Shown: positions 1 to 7,495 of the stretch, piece by piece
Position numbering within the stretch: position 1 is the first letter of the stretch
Layout: each line of letters opens with the position of its first letter
Assembly (NCBI RefSeq): GCF_016888445.1
Contig: NZ_JAFEKF010000006.1
Coordinates: forward strand, 1 to 64,000
Source of the DNA: Marinomonas ostreistagni
GTDB lineage: Bacteria; Pseudomonadota; Gammaproteobacteria; Pseudomonadales; Marinomonadaceae
Direction: 5' to 3'
DNA length: 64,000 bases
The notes under the pieces: generated by a model
What the model was told of the DNA's origin: nothing
The model's input: only the letters and a program-made list of their open reading frames with translations
The model's database searches: none
Program-made: the position numbers and the translations under genes

Positions 1-74
1 TGTTACCGCTCGACTTGCATGTGTTAAGCCTGCCGCCAGCGTTCAATCTGAGCCATGATCAAACTCTTCAGTTT
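1..74 (-). rRNA. rrs: 16S ribosomal RNA, 5' end only (partial)
   Basis: The reverse complement begins AAACTGAAGAGTTTGATC and continues with the universally conserved 16S start (ATCATGGCTCAGATTGAACG, then the GGCGGCAGGC block). The gene runs off the left edge, so only about 74 nt are visible. The 5' boundary is placed by similarity to the E. coli mature end. It is transcribed away from the oad operon, from the promoter near 303-330. Confidence 0.96.
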
Positions 75-206
75 AAAAAGTTTGCTCAAACTCGTGAATC
101 ACGTCTGACTTTAACTATATTCTTCAACCCGAAGATTAAAGAACGTAAAGCGAATTGACATGGTCACTTGCTTAAGACTTCAAAGTTTTTGAGAAGTCTC
201 CAGCGA

Positions 207-246
207 GCGCCCACACAAATTATCTGATTATCTATTTTAAAGAGCG
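207..246 (-). promoter_or_regulatory. rRNA leader antitermination elements boxA and boxC
   Basis: On the minus strand GCTCTTTAAAA (positions 235-245) resembles the rrn boxA. It is followed downstream by TTTGTGTGGGCGC (207-219), which resembles boxC of E. coli rrn leaders. Both lie between the promoter and the 16S 5' end in the expected order. In known rrn leaders these recruit the Nus antitermination complex. Assignment is by motif and position. Confidence 0.75.
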
Positions 247-302
247 CCTGACTCGTTGTCCGCTTCGTTGCTGTGAAGCGTTGTCCGTGTCAGTGGGTGC
301 GT

Positions 303-357
303 ATAATACGCATCAGAATTTTTGACGCAAGCACTTTTTGAATTAATTTTAAAAAAA
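303..357 (-). promoter_or_regulatory. rRNA operon promoter with AT-rich UP-like element
   Basis: The minus strand reads TTGCGT (325-330), a 16-nt spacer, then TATTAT (303-308), followed by a GC-containing discriminator. An A/T block at 340-357 sits just upstream of the -35, where UP elements occur. About 230 bp of leader separate it from 16S. The rest of the interval to position 560 holds no gene; a 14-bp palindrome at 394-407 (TTATTGATCAATAA) could be a factor site, but this is unproven. Confidence 0.75.
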
Positions 358-558
358 CGCCATTAAAGCGCCTCAACCCGCCAAACCGATCATTTATTGA
401 TCAATAACAAGCTTTTGACGTTTATTATTTAACCATCTCTATGAGTTTTCTGGCGTAAGTCACCCTCCCAACAATTTTCGAGCGACTATTCGCGCCTGCG
501 CGTGGAGCAGAAAATGAGTTGGGTGGGGGACACAACGCCACGGTATAAGCCTAAAAAC

Positions 559-598
559 GAAAAAGCCCGCTGCTTATTTATAAGCAGCGGGCTTTTAT
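559..598 (-). terminator. Intrinsic terminator of the oad operon
   Basis: A perfect 14-bp stem (563-576 with 581-594) and a TTTA loop are followed on the minus strand by a T-rich tract. It lies 25 bp past the oadB stop and separates the oad operon from the rRNA promoter. Confidence 0.9.
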
Positions 599-618
599 AC
601 ACTTAAACACTAAACAGA

Positions 619-1791
619 TTAGCCGCCTACGTAACTTAGCATCACACCTGCCGCTACAGCAGAGCCGATTACACCCGCTACGTTTGGACCCATTGCATGC
701 ATTAACAAGAAGTTTTGCTTGTTTGCTTCCAGGCCAACCTTGTTCGCTACACGTGCAGCCATTGGTACAGCAGAGACACCTGCAGCACCAATTAATGGGT
801 TAATCGCGGTCGATGAGAATTTATTCATCATTTTCGCCATTAGTACGCCCGTTGCCGTACCGATAGAGAAAGCGATCAAGCCTAACGACAGAATACCCAG
901 CGTTTCGATATTCAAAAACGCTTCGGCACTTAATTTCGAGCCAACACCCAAGCCTAAAAAGATAGTTACAATATTGATCAGTGCATTTTGTGCCGTATCA
1001 CTTAGACGATCAACTACACCACATTCACGCATCAGGTTACCAAAACAGAACATACCTAGCAGCGGCGCTGCTGAAGGTAAGAACATCGCCACCAAAATCG
1101 TTACCACGATCGGGAAGATGATTTTTTCCGTTTTAGATACTGGGCGCAGCTGCTCCATTTTAATAGAACGCTCTTCAACACTCGTTAGAGCACGCATAAT
1201 AGGTGGCTGAATCAGTGGCACCAACGCCATGTAAGAATAAGCTGCTACCGCAATAGCCCCTAATAGCTCAGGCGCTAGACGACTAGCAACGAAAATAGCC
1301 GTCGGACCATCGGCACCACCGATGATACCAATCGCTGCCGCATCGGCGAGCGTGAAGTCCATAATACCAAATGCACCCAACAGCACTGCACCGATCACCG
1401 TAGCAAAAATACCGAACTGTGCGGCAGCACCTAATAATAGTGTCTTAGGGTTAGCCAACATCGGACCGAAGTCCGTCATAGCACCAACACCCATAAAGAT
1501 GATTAACGGAAACAGTCCCGTCTCGATACCACCATGGTAAATGTAGTACTGCAAACCACCCGGTGAAACCATATGCCCTGTCGCGTCATACACTGGAGCG
1601 GCCATGAAGCCAGCTCCAGGAATGTTCACTAAGATTGCACCAATACCGATCGGTAACAGAAGCAATGGCTCAAAGCCTTTCTTGATTGCCAAGAAAACCA
1701 ACAGTAAGCCAACCACGATCATTGCCGCCTGCCCCAACTCAAGTTGGTATAAGCCTGTATCGTGGTAAAGGTTCAGTAATTTTTGTTCCAT
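619..1791 (-). CDS. oadB: Oxaloacetate decarboxylase beta subunit, Na+-translocating
   Basis: This 390-residue polytopic inner-membrane protein belongs to the sodium ion-translocating decarboxylase beta family. It decarboxylates the carboxybiotin carried by OadA and couples this to Na+ export. Many hydrophobic segments are visible. The family signature [11 protein letters not shown] lies near residues 158-168 and a late conserved block ([15 protein letters not shown]) near the C-terminus. Length is below the roughly 430 residues of enterobacterial OadB and fits the shorter form of the family. It is the last gene of oadGAB, 17 bp after oadA and 25 bp before a terminator. It contributes sodium-motive force, in keeping with a marine habitat. 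Confidence 0.95.
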   Translation of the reverse strand: MEQKLLNLYHDTGLYQLELGQAAMIVVGLLLVFLAIKKGFEPLLLLPIGIGAILVNIPGAGFMAAPVYDATGHMVSPGGLQYYIYHGGIETGLFPLIIFMGVGAMTDFGPMLANPKTLLLGAAAQFGIFATVIGAVLLGAFGIMDFTLADAAAIGIIGGADGPTAIFVASRLAPELLGAIAVAAYSYMALVPLIQPPIMRALTSVEERSIKMEQLRPVSKTEKIIFPIVVTILVAMFLPSAAPLLGMFCFGNLMRECGVVDRLSDTAQNALINIVTIFLGLGVGSKLSAEAFLNIETLGILSLGLIAFSIGTATGVLMAKMMNKFSSTAINPLIGAAGVSAVPMAARVANKVGLEANKQNFLLMHAMGPNVAGVIGSAVAAGVMLSYVGG

Positions 1792-1808
1792 GTTCTAACT
1801 ACCTATCC

Positions 1809-3605
1809 TTACATCGCTAACAAAGGCTGACCGACTTGCACGGCATCACCTTCTTTGACATGTACTGCTGCGACGGTACCAGCTTTTGGCGCTGAGATTT
1901 CAGTTTCCATCTTCATCGCTTCCATAATCATCAAGGTTTCACCTTCATCAACTTGCTGACCAGGAGACACTAGAACCTTAAAGATATTACCCGCTAGTGG
2001 CGCAGGCACATCTTCACCACTTGTCGCTGGCGCAGGAGCGGCTTGAGGCGCTGATGCAGCACTTGTCGCCGCTGGCTGGATATCGCTGACATCGCCACCT
2101 TCACTGACTTGCACTACAAAGTTCTGCCCAGACACATTAACAGTGTATACAGCTGGGCCTTCTGTTGAAGCAGCTTTTGCCGGTGCTGGTGCAGCGCTCG
2201 CCTCTTCTAAAGTAGGCGCTGGCTCAAATGCCGATGCATCACCACGATTCTGTAGGAATTTAAGGCCAATTTGAGGGAATAGCGCGTAGGTTAGAACGTC
2301 ATCGATTTCGTTAGCAGCCAACTGAATATCTTTTTCGCTAGCCAACTGTTTCAACTCAGCCGATAGCTTATCCATCTCCGGCTCAAGTAGATCAGCTGGG
2401 CGACAAGTAATGGCTTCAGCACCATTTAATACACGTGCTTGTAAGTCTTTATTAAACTCAGCTGGCGCAGCACCGTATTCGCCTTTCAGTACACCGGCGG
2501 TTTCTTTCGAAATAGACTTGTAACGCTCGCCCGTTAGAACGTTCAATACCGCTTGCGTACCTACGATTTGAGACGTTGGCGTTACCAGCGGGATCATACC
2601 CAGATCTTCGCGCACGCGCGGAATTTCTTCTAACACATCATCGAATTTATCGGATGCGCCTTGCTCGCGCAGTTGGTTTTCCATGTTCGTTAACATGCCA
2701 CCAGGCACCTGTGCGATCAAAATACGTGAATCGGTACCACGCAAAGAGCCCTCAAATTTAGCGTATTTCTTACGTACACCACGGAAGTAAGATGCCACTT
2801 CTTCTAGTTTAGCAAGATCAAGACCCGTATCACGCTCGGTACCTTGCAACGCGGCAACGATAGATTCTGTTGCCGAGTGGCCATAAGTCATCGACATCGA
2901 AGAAATCGCAGTATCGACACGATCCACACCCGCTTCAACGGCTTTTAAAATCGTCATGTCTGACAAACCAGACGTAGCATGCGCATGCAATTGCACTTCT
3001 AATTGGGTTTGCTCTTTTAACTTGCCGACTAACTCGAACGCATCGTAAGGCGTCAAAATACCCGACATATCTTTGATAGCGATCGAGTCCGCACCCATAT
3101 CTTCAAGCGCTTTGGCGTAATCGATCCAGTTTTGTAGCGTATGCACACGGCTCTTAGTATACGAGATCGTGCCTTGAGCGTGCTTACCTTCACCTTTAAC
3201 GGCTTTGATTGCTGTTTCGAGATTACGCGGATCGTTCATCGCATCAAAGATACGGAATACGTCCACACCGTTTTTAGCAGCACGCTCAACAAACTTCGTC
3301 ACAACATCGTCGGCGTAGTGGCGGTAACCAAGAAGATTCTGACCACGCAACAACATTTGTTGTGGTGTGTTTGGCATCGCTTTTTTCAGCTCACGAATAC
3401 GATCCCATGGATCCTCACCGATAAAACGGATACATGAATCAAACGTTGCACCACCCCATGACTCTAATGACCAAAAACCAATCTGGTCTAACTTCTCGGC
3501 AATTGGCAGCATGTCGTCAATACGCATGCGCGTCGCGAACAAAGATTGATGAGCGTCTCTTAATACGACATCCGTGATGCCAAGAGGTTGTTTATTGTTT
3601 GACAT
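1809..3605 (-). CDS. oadA: Oxaloacetate decarboxylase alpha subunit (biotin carboxyltransferase)
   Basis: This 598-residue cytoplasmic subunit transfers the carboxyl group of oxaloacetate to biotin. The N-terminal HMGL-like carboxyltransferase domain (about residues 8-270) begins with [14 protein letters not shown]. It is followed by the conserved PYC/OAD domain, an Ala/Pro-rich linker (about 465-525) and a biotinyl domain with the attachment site EAMKMET near residue 562. The lysine of that motif is the biotin carrier. The architecture and length match OadA; pyruvate carboxylase B subunit is a close relative, but flanking oadG and oadB settle the call. Start is ATG, 30 bp after oadG. Confidence 0.96.
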   Translation of the reverse strand: MSNNKQPLGITDVVLRDAHQSLFATRMRIDDMLPIAEKLDQIGFWSLESWGGATFDSCIRFIGEDPWDRIRELKKAMPNTPQQMLLRGQNLLGYRHYADDVVTKFVERAAKNGVDVFRIFDAMNDPRNLETAIKAVKGEGKHAQGTISYTKSRVHTLQNWIDYAKALEDMGADSIAIKDMSGILTPYDAFELVGKLKEQTQLEVQLHAHATSGLSDMTILKAVEAGVDRVDTAISSMSMTYGHSATESIVAALQGTERDTGLDLAKLEEVASYFRGVRKKYAKFEGSLRGTDSRILIAQVPGGMLTNMENQLREQGASDKFDDVLEEIPRVREDLGMIPLVTPTSQIVGTQAVLNVLTGERYKSISKETAGVLKGEYGAAPAEFNKDLQARVLNGAEAITCRPADLLEPEMDKLSAELKQLASEKDIQLAANEIDDVLTYALFPQIGLKFLQNRGDASAFEPAPTLEEASAAPAPAKAASTEGPAVYTVNVSGQNFVVQVSEGGDVSDIQPAATSAASAPQAAPAPATSGEDVPAPLAGNIFKVLVSPGQQVDEGETLMIMEAMKMETEISAPKAGTVAAVHVKEGDAVQVGQPLLAM

Positions 3606-3635
3606 GGTGTGACCTCTTAATCTTCTTGATTAAAA

Positions 3636-3881
3636 TTAACGATTACGATGTTGGTGAATCGCCGCAGTGATGGCAGCGGCTACTTTTGGATCTGTCCCCT
3701 GAGCACCTATTGGCGTTGGCGTCGAGACAGTCTTTTTAATCACAGGGGCAGCTTCAGGAAAATAACGAGCCACTAACTTTGACATGAAAGTCGTAGCCAC
3801 GATCAAAATACATAGGAACAAGAAGACAAATCCCATCCCCAACAGCATCAAGCCTAAGCCGTCGTTTATTAAGTTATTCAT
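3636..3881 (-). CDS. oadG: Oxaloacetate decarboxylase gamma subunit
   Basis: A small protein of about 81 residues with one N-terminal transmembrane helix (LGLMLLGMGFVFLFLCILI) and a charged, proline-containing tail ending in histidines. OadG holds the alpha and beta subunits together at the membrane. I chose the internal ATG (MNNLINDG) because a GGAAAG sequence precedes it and the family begins this way. An in-frame ATG four codons upstream (3893) is the alternative. It is the first gene of oadGAB, and the promoter should lie in the divergent gap shared with dusC. Confidence 0.9.
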   Translation of the reverse strand: MNNLINDGLGLMLLGMGFVFLFLCILIVATTFMSKLVARYFPEAAPVIKKTVSTPTPIGAQGTDPKVAAAITAAIHQHRNR

Positions 3882-3967
3882 AGCACTTTCCATAAAAATC
3901 TGAATAATTCAGACGCAAGATTACAAGGGCGCAAACGCATATAACTATGCACAATAGGTCCGTAATA

Positions 3968-3986
3968 TGTGATTATTTGTATCACA
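3968..3986. promoter_or_regulatory. Inverted repeat TGTGAT-N7-ATCACA in the oadG/dusC divergent gap
   Basis: TGTGAT and ATCACA flank a 7-nt spacer. The half-sites resemble a Crp site (TGTGA-N6-TCACA), but measured the same way the spacing is 9 rather than 6, so it is not a standard Crp box. It could be an operator for either divergent gene. The regulator is unknown. Confidence 0.3.
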
Positions 3987-4029
3987 AACCATAACAGTTT
4001 CATATTTTTTTTGCAGAACAGTTGATCCC

Positions 4030-5004
4030 GTGACTTCACTTAAAAACCAATCAGATACACCTAGCACTGCTACCACTATACTCGCCGTTGCCCCCATGGA
4101 AGGTGTCATGGATCATACAATGCGAGCGCTACTTTCCAAGATCGGCGGCATGGATTATTTAGTCTCTGAGTTTGTACGTGTGACATCCCAAAATGCCTCA
4201 CCATTGGCACTTAAACGATTGGTCCCAGAACTGGCTCACGATGCCCTTACTTCCTCTGGACACCCAGTACACGTGCAACTACTTGGCTCCAACCCGACCA
4301 CTATGGCCGCTACTGCACAAAATGCAGTGGCGGCTGGCGCAACACATATCGACTTAAACTTTGGTTGTCCAGCCAAACGCGTCAACGGTCACGGTGGCGG
4401 CTCTTTTCTACTACAAGAACCGACAGCGCTTTTTAATATAGTCGAAAGTGTCAGAAAGGCCCTACCCGATAACATCCTTTTATCTGCCAAAATGCGACTT
4501 GGTTATCAGGATGAAGCATTATTTATGGACAACTTGATGGCCATAGAGCAAGCAGGCGCCGCAAAGTTAACGATTCACGGTAGAACCAAAAAGGATGGCT
4601 ATGGGCCGCCAGCTCGTTGGGAGAAAATCCGCATGGCGCAACAATGCTCATCGATGGAAATCATCGCCAATGGCGATATTTATGATCTAGACAGCTTAGA
4701 TCGGTGTCGTGATATCACTGGTTGCCAGCATTTTATGATCGGCCGCGGTAGTTTGGCTAATCCATTCATATTTCGTGAGTTAAAAGGTGGAGAGCAAGGC
4801 TCTTATGATGAGCTGTTTGACGTAATGACGAGCTATATGGAAACACTCAGCGAGCATTATGATGATTTCGCCACCCTAGGTCGTATTAAACAGTGGAGCG
4901 CGCACTTGCGTCGCCAGTGGCCAATTATCGCAGACAACCTAAAAGCCATTCGCAGCACACAGACAATAGGTGAGCTGAAGCAGCTTCTGACAACAATAAA
5001 ATAA
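4030..5004 (+). CDS. dusC: tRNA-dihydrouridine(16) synthase
   Basis: This 324-residue FMN- and NADPH-dependent enzyme reduces uridine to dihydrouridine in the tRNA D-loop. The TIM-barrel opening APMEGVMDHTMRALL, the catalytic-Cys region DLNFGCPAKRVNGHGGGS and the phosphate-binding IANGDIYD and MIGRGSLANPFIF segments are all visible. The pattern (EFVRVTSQNASP, VNGHGGGSFLL) fits the DusC subgroup better than DusA or DusB. The annotated start is GTG at 4030, giving a 20-residue extension ahead of the barrel. It is monocistronic and converges on the tRNA cluster. Confidence 0.92.
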   Translation: MTSLKNQSDTPSTATTILAVAPMEGVMDHTMRALLSKIGGMDYLVSEFVRVTSQNASPLALKRLVPELAHDALTSSGHPVHVQLLGSNPTTMAATAQNAVAAGATHIDLNFGCPAKRVNGHGGGSFLLQEPTALFNIVESVRKALPDNILLSAKMRLGYQDEALFMDNLMAIEQAGAAKLTIHGRTKKDGYGPPARWEKIRMAQQCSSMEIIANGDIYDLDSLDRCRDITGCQHFMIGRGSLANPFIFRELKGGEQGSYDELFDVMTSYMETLSEHYDDFATLGRIKQWSAHLRRQWPIIADNLKAIRSTQTIGELKQLLTTIK

Positions 5005-5036
5005 AGGGAATAAAAAGTAAGGAGGAAGGGAATTGA

Positions 5037-5113
5037 TGGCGCATCCGGGAGGATTCGAACCTCCGACCGCTCGGTTCGTAGCCGAGTACTCTATCCAGCT
5101 GAGCTACGGATGC
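5037..5113 (-). tRNA. tRNA-Arg (ACG), copy 1
   Basis: The minus strand starts GCATCCGTAGCTCAGCTGGA and ends with CGGATGC, a G discriminator and an encoded CCA, 77 nt in all. The anticodon loop CTACGAA gives anticodon ACG (read as ICG after deamination). All four Arg copies in this cluster look identical. It is the distal gene of the second Ser-Arg unit. Confidence 0.97.
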
Positions 5114-5122
5114 CTATCAAAA

Positions 5123-5212
5123 TGGCGGAGAGTGAGGGATTCGAACCCTCGATGAGTTTCACCCCATACTCCCTTAGCAGGGGAGCGCCTTCGGCCACTC
5201 GGCCAACTCTCC
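5123..5212 (-). tRNA. tRNA-Ser (GCT), copy 1
   Basis: The minus strand begins GGAGAGTTGGCCGAGTGGCC. It has a long variable arm typical of class II tRNAs and anticodon GCT in CTGCTAA. It ends ACTCTCC-G-CCA, 90 nt including CCA. It lies 9 bp upstream of Arg copy 1 and has its own promoter-like sequence at 5228-5256. Confidence 0.97.
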
Positions 5213-5227
5213 GTCGATGTGGGGCGT

Positions 5228-5256
5228 ATTATGATGGTTTAATGCGATCAACGCAA
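5228..5256 (-). promoter_or_regulatory. Promoter-like sequence before tRNA-Ser copy 1
   Basis: The minus strand reads TTGCGT (5251-5256), a 17-nt spacer and CATAAT (5228-5233), then ACGCCCC. The hexamers match consensus at four and five positions. It resembles the promoter before the other tRNA-Ser copy (shared ATAATACGCC), which suggests that promoter and gene were duplicated together. Confidence 0.6.
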
Positions 5257-5397
5257 CCCATTTACATTTATGAGTTCAAAAAAAACTGAATTAAAACAAT
5301 CACTCGACGCAATACTAACGAATCAGTCGAAATAAAAAACGGGGGAATAAAGCGATAAAGATATTGGGAAAGATTGCTGAGGGAAGCAAAGAAGTAA

Positions 5398-5474
5398 TGG
5401 CGCATCCGGGAGGATTCGAACCTCCGACCGCTCGGTTCGTAGCCGAGTACTCTATCCAGCTGAGCTACGGATGC
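5398..5474 (-). tRNA. tRNA-Arg (ACG), copy 2
   Basis: 77 nt with encoded CCA, identical to the other Arg copies, anticodon ACG. The 185 bp between it and tRNA-Ser copy 1 (5213-5397) hold a promoter-like sequence and no gene I can support. Confidence 0.97.
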
Positions 5475-5496
5475 GTAACTACTTGAAATGTTTAGA

Positions 5497-5573
5497 TGGC
5501 GCATCCGGGAGGATTCGAACCTCCGACCGCTCGGTTCGTAGCCGAGTACTCTATCCAGCTGAGCTACGGATGC
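5497..5573 (-). tRNA. tRNA-Arg (ACG), copy 3
   Basis: 77 nt with encoded CCA, identical to copies 1, 2 and 4. It is separated from copy 2 by only 22 bp, as expected for a processed multi-tRNA transcript. Confidence 0.97.
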
Positions 5574-5641
5574 GTAAATCTAAATTTCTTATGATTAACT
5601 AAAAGGATAGTTTTAGTTAATTGTACTTGTGATTTGTTAAA

Positions 5642-5718
5642 TGGCGCATCCGGGAGGATTCGAACCTCCGACCGCTCGGTTCGTAGCCGAGTACTCTATC
5701 CAGCTGAGCTACGGATGC
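5642..5718 (-). tRNA. tRNA-Arg (ACG), copy 4
   Basis: 77 nt with encoded CCA, anticodon ACG. It directly follows tRNA-Ser copy 2 (10-bp gap). The E. coli equivalent downstream of csrA is serV-argVYZQ, so the locus is conserved. Confidence 0.97.
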
Positions 5719-5728
5719 ACATTTAAAA

Positions 5729-5818
5729 TGGCGGAGAGTGAGGGATTCGAACCCTCGATGAGTTTCACCCCATACTCCCTTAGCAGGGGAGCGCCTTCGG
5801 CCACTCGGCCAACTCTCC
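5729..5818 (-). tRNA. tRNA-Ser (GCT), copy 2
   Basis: 90 nt including CCA, identical in sequence to Ser copy 1, anticodon GCT. It is the first gene of the cluster, directly downstream of csrA, with a strong promoter at 5835-5862. Confidence 0.97.
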
Positions 5819-5834
5819 GTAACAAGTGCGGCGT

Positions 5835-5862
5835 ATTATAGAGCCCCTATTTGTTATGTAAA
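5835..5862 (-). promoter_or_regulatory. Promoter of the tRNA-Ser/Arg cluster
   Basis: The minus strand reads TTTACA (5857-5862), a 16-nt spacer and a consensus TATAAT (5835-5840) followed by ACGCCGC. It lies between the csrA stop and tRNA-Ser copy 2, so the tRNAs need not depend on csrA transcription. Confidence 0.75.
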
Positions 5863-5880
5863 GGCTTTTTTCAAAAAAAA

Positions 5881-6069
5881 TTAATTTTCTGAATCTTGGC
5901 CGTCTTGTTCTTTTTGAATACGTAGGTAGATCTCTTCACGGTGAACAGATACATCCTTAGGCGCATTGATACCGATGCGGACTTGGTTACCTTTAACGCC
6001 TAGGACTGTCACAGAGACTTCGTCACCAACCATTAATGTTTCACCAACACGACGAGTTAAAATAAGCAT
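5881..6069 (-). CDS. csrA: Carbon storage regulator CsrA/RsmA
   Basis: A 62-residue dimeric RNA-binding protein that binds GGA motifs in mRNA leaders and changes translation or stability. The sequence starts [20 protein letters not shown]. It contains the conserved [19 protein letters not shown] block, including the arginine of VHREE that is central to RNA recognition in the family. An upstream in-frame ATG at 6138 would add 23 residues that do not belong to the family. The ATG at 6069 has an AAGGAGAA ribosome-binding site. The leader contains several GGA motifs, one in the ribosome-binding site, which fits the autoregulation known for csrA. It lies between lysC and the tRNAs as in other gammaproteobacteria. 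Three presumed CsrA-binding RNAs lie at 19955-21147. Confidence 0.97.
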   Translation of the reverse strand: MLILTRRVGETLMVGDEVSVTVLGVKGNQVRIGINAPKDVSVHREEIYLRIQKEQDGQDSEN

Positions 6070-6100
6070 TACACTTCTCCTTAAATTTCCTTGTGAGAAT

Positions 6101-6133
6101 AGGAAATCCCTGACACTTTTGTAGGGATTTCCT
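6101..6133 (-). repeat. Perfect 11-bp inverted repeat in the csrA leader
   Basis: AGGAAATCCCT (6101-6111) and AGGGATTTCCT (6123-6133) are exact inverted copies around an 11-nt spacer. In RNA this would be a hairpin near the 5' end of csrA mRNA. In DNA it overlaps the GacA-like box at 6120-6137. No T tract follows, so it is not an intrinsic terminator for lysC. Confidence 0.85.
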
Positions 6134-6137
6134 GACA
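6120..6137. promoter_or_regulatory. GacA-box-like 18-mer upstream of csrA
   Basis: Read on the plus strand it is TGTAGGGATTTCCTGACA; on the minus strand it is TGTCAGGAAATCCCTACA. It matches 10 of 12 fixed positions of the Pseudomonas Gac box (TGTAAG-N6-CTTACA). It shares the core GGAAA(T/G)CC with the three boxes before the small RNAs. It lies 51 bp upstream of the csrA ATG, much closer than the roughly -157 spacing at the RNAs, so its role here may differ. Confidence 0.5.
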
Positions 6138-6142
6138 AGTGA

Positions 6143-6148
6143 ATTGTA
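6143..6148 (-). promoter_or_regulatory. Candidate csrA -10 element
   Basis: TACAAT on the minus strand is five of six to consensus and would place the csrA transcript start near 6136, at the edge of the inverted repeat. I see no good -35 at the right distance. Transcription from lysC is the alternative. Confidence 0.35.
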
Positions 6149-6202
6149 GCCGCTCTCTTATCTCGAATCTAGCTAACTAGGCATAGAACTTGTATAAAAG
6201 TG

Positions 6203-7444
6203 TTACGCTTCGCTAACACCTGCATCCGGCTCGTTAAGTTTGAATGCAGAGTGTAAGGCACGTACGGCCAATTCCATGTATTTCTCATCAATTATGACAG
6301 ATACCTTGATCTCGGATGTGGAGATAAGTTGTATATTTATTGATTCTTGTGCAAGCGCCTTGAACATTGAGCTCGCCACACCAGCATGAGAGCGCATACC
6401 AACGCCAACAATGGAAACCTTGGCAATTTTGTCATCTTGCAAGACTTCTTTGGCACCAAGGTCAGCTGCTACAGCGTGCAACTCTTTGCTGGCCTTTTCA
6501 AAGTCATTGCGATGCACCGTAAAAGTGAAGTCTGTGGTGCCATCAATCGATACGTTTTGTACGATCATATCCACTTCGACATTCGCATCACTGATCGAAC
6601 CTAGGATTTTTGACGCCATACCAGGTACATCTGGTACACCCTTAATCGTTAGCTTGGCTTCATCGCGATTAAATGCGATACCCGAAACAGCTGGCTGCTC
6701 CATACTTTGCTCTCCGTCAGTCGTAATTAGTGTGCCCTCGCCTTCTGTAAAACTTGATAGCACACGCAATGGCACTTGATATTTTCCGGCAAATTCAACG
6801 GCGCGAATTTGCAACACCTTTGAGCCTAAGCTCGCCATTTCAAGCATTTCTTCAAAGGTTATCTTTTCCAGTCGACGAGCACTATCAACCACTCTAGGGT
6901 CAGTTGTATATACGCCATCAACGTCTGTGTAGATCTGACACTCATCAGCTTTTAAAGCTGCCGCTAGGGCCACGCCTGTGGTATCCGAACCACCGCGACC
7001 AAGCGTGGTAATATTGCCAAGTTCATCGGCCCCTTGGAAGCCAGCAACCACTAAGACATTCCCTTCCGCCAAATCAGACTTCATGGCTTCAGTGTCGATA
7101 TCTTGAATACGCGCCTTGCCGTGAGCATTGTCCGTCGTGATACGCACCTGACTGCCCGTATAAGACTTAGCCAACAGACCGCGTTTCATTAGCGCCATAC
7201 TTAACAACGCGATCGTGACTTGCTCACCTGTAGACAGCAACACATCCATCTCTCGTGCATCAGGCGTTGCCTGTACACTTTTAGCCAATTCGATTAGACG
7301 GTTCGTCTCACCACTCATCGCTGAGACCACCACAACAATATCATCACCTTGTTGCTTGTGCTTCAGCACGCGATCCGCGACTGCTTCGATACGCTCAACT
7401 GAGCCGACTGAGGTGCCACCGTACTTTTGAACTAACAATGCCAT
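6203..7444 (-). CDS. lysC: Aspartate kinase
   Basis: This 413-residue enzyme phosphorylates L-aspartate, the first step to lysine, threonine, methionine and diaminopimelate. The catalytic domain (about 1-245) starts with the substrate-binding VQKYGGTSVGS and contains the GRGGSDTTGVALA and YTDVDGVYTTDPR motifs. Two ACT domains follow (about 265-405), where feedback inhibitors bind. Length and layout match the Pseudomonas-type monofunctional enzyme. Feedback by lysine and threonine together is likely but cannot be read from sequence alone. It lies between alaS and csrA, separated from alaS by a terminator. hom and thrC of the same pathway lie at 51224-53917. Confidence 0.96.
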   Translation of the reverse strand: MALLVQKYGGTSVGSVERIEAVADRVLKHKQQGDDIVVVVSAMSGETNRLIELAKSVQATPDAREMDVLLSTGEQVTIALLSMALMKRGLLAKSYTGSQVRITTDNAHGKARIQDIDTEAMKSDLAEGNVLVVAGFQGADELGNITTLGRGGSDTTGVALAAALKADECQIYTDVDGVYTTDPRVVDSARRLEKITFEEMLEMASLGSKVLQIRAVEFAGKYQVPLRVLSSFTEGEGTLITTDGEQSMEQPAVSGIAFNRDEAKLTIKGVPDVPGMASKILGSISDANVEVDMIVQNVSIDGTTDFTFTVHRNDFEKASKELHAVAADLGAKEVLQDDKIAKVSIVGVGMRSHAGVASSMFKALAQESINIQLISTSEIKVSVIIDEKYMELAVRALHSAFKLNEPDAGVSEA

Positions 7445-7462
7445 CGTTACACATTCCCCAAA

Positions 7463-7490
7463 TAAAAAGCGCCCCTTAAAAGGGGCGCAT
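7463..7490 (-). terminator. Terminator between alaS and lysC
   Basis: On the minus strand a GCGCCCC/GGGGCGC stem (7469-7488) is followed by TTTTT (7464-7468). It lies just after the alaS stop and 20 bp before the lysC start. lysC therefore needs read-through or its own promoter. Confidence 0.85.
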
Positions 7491-7495
7491 CAAAA

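Noticed and set aside
719..1540. Long plus-strand frames opposite oadB
   Set aside because: They are shadows of a strongly conserved coding sequence, with no start signal and no protein-like composition.
3968..3986. Crp binding site
   Set aside because: The half-sites fit but the spacer is 9 bp between TGTGA and TCACA rather than 6; kept only as an operator of unknown type.
5037..5818. Regularly repeated 77-nt blocks that could suggest a CRISPR or direct-repeat array
   Set aside because: The blocks fold as full tRNA cloverleaves with encoded CCA and there are no unique spacers of constant length.
5268..5841. Short open frames across the tRNA cluster on both strands (e.g. 5641-5841 plus, 5268-5504 minus)
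   Set aside because: They are translations of tRNA genes and spacers, a well-known annotation artefact; no ribosome-binding site supports them.
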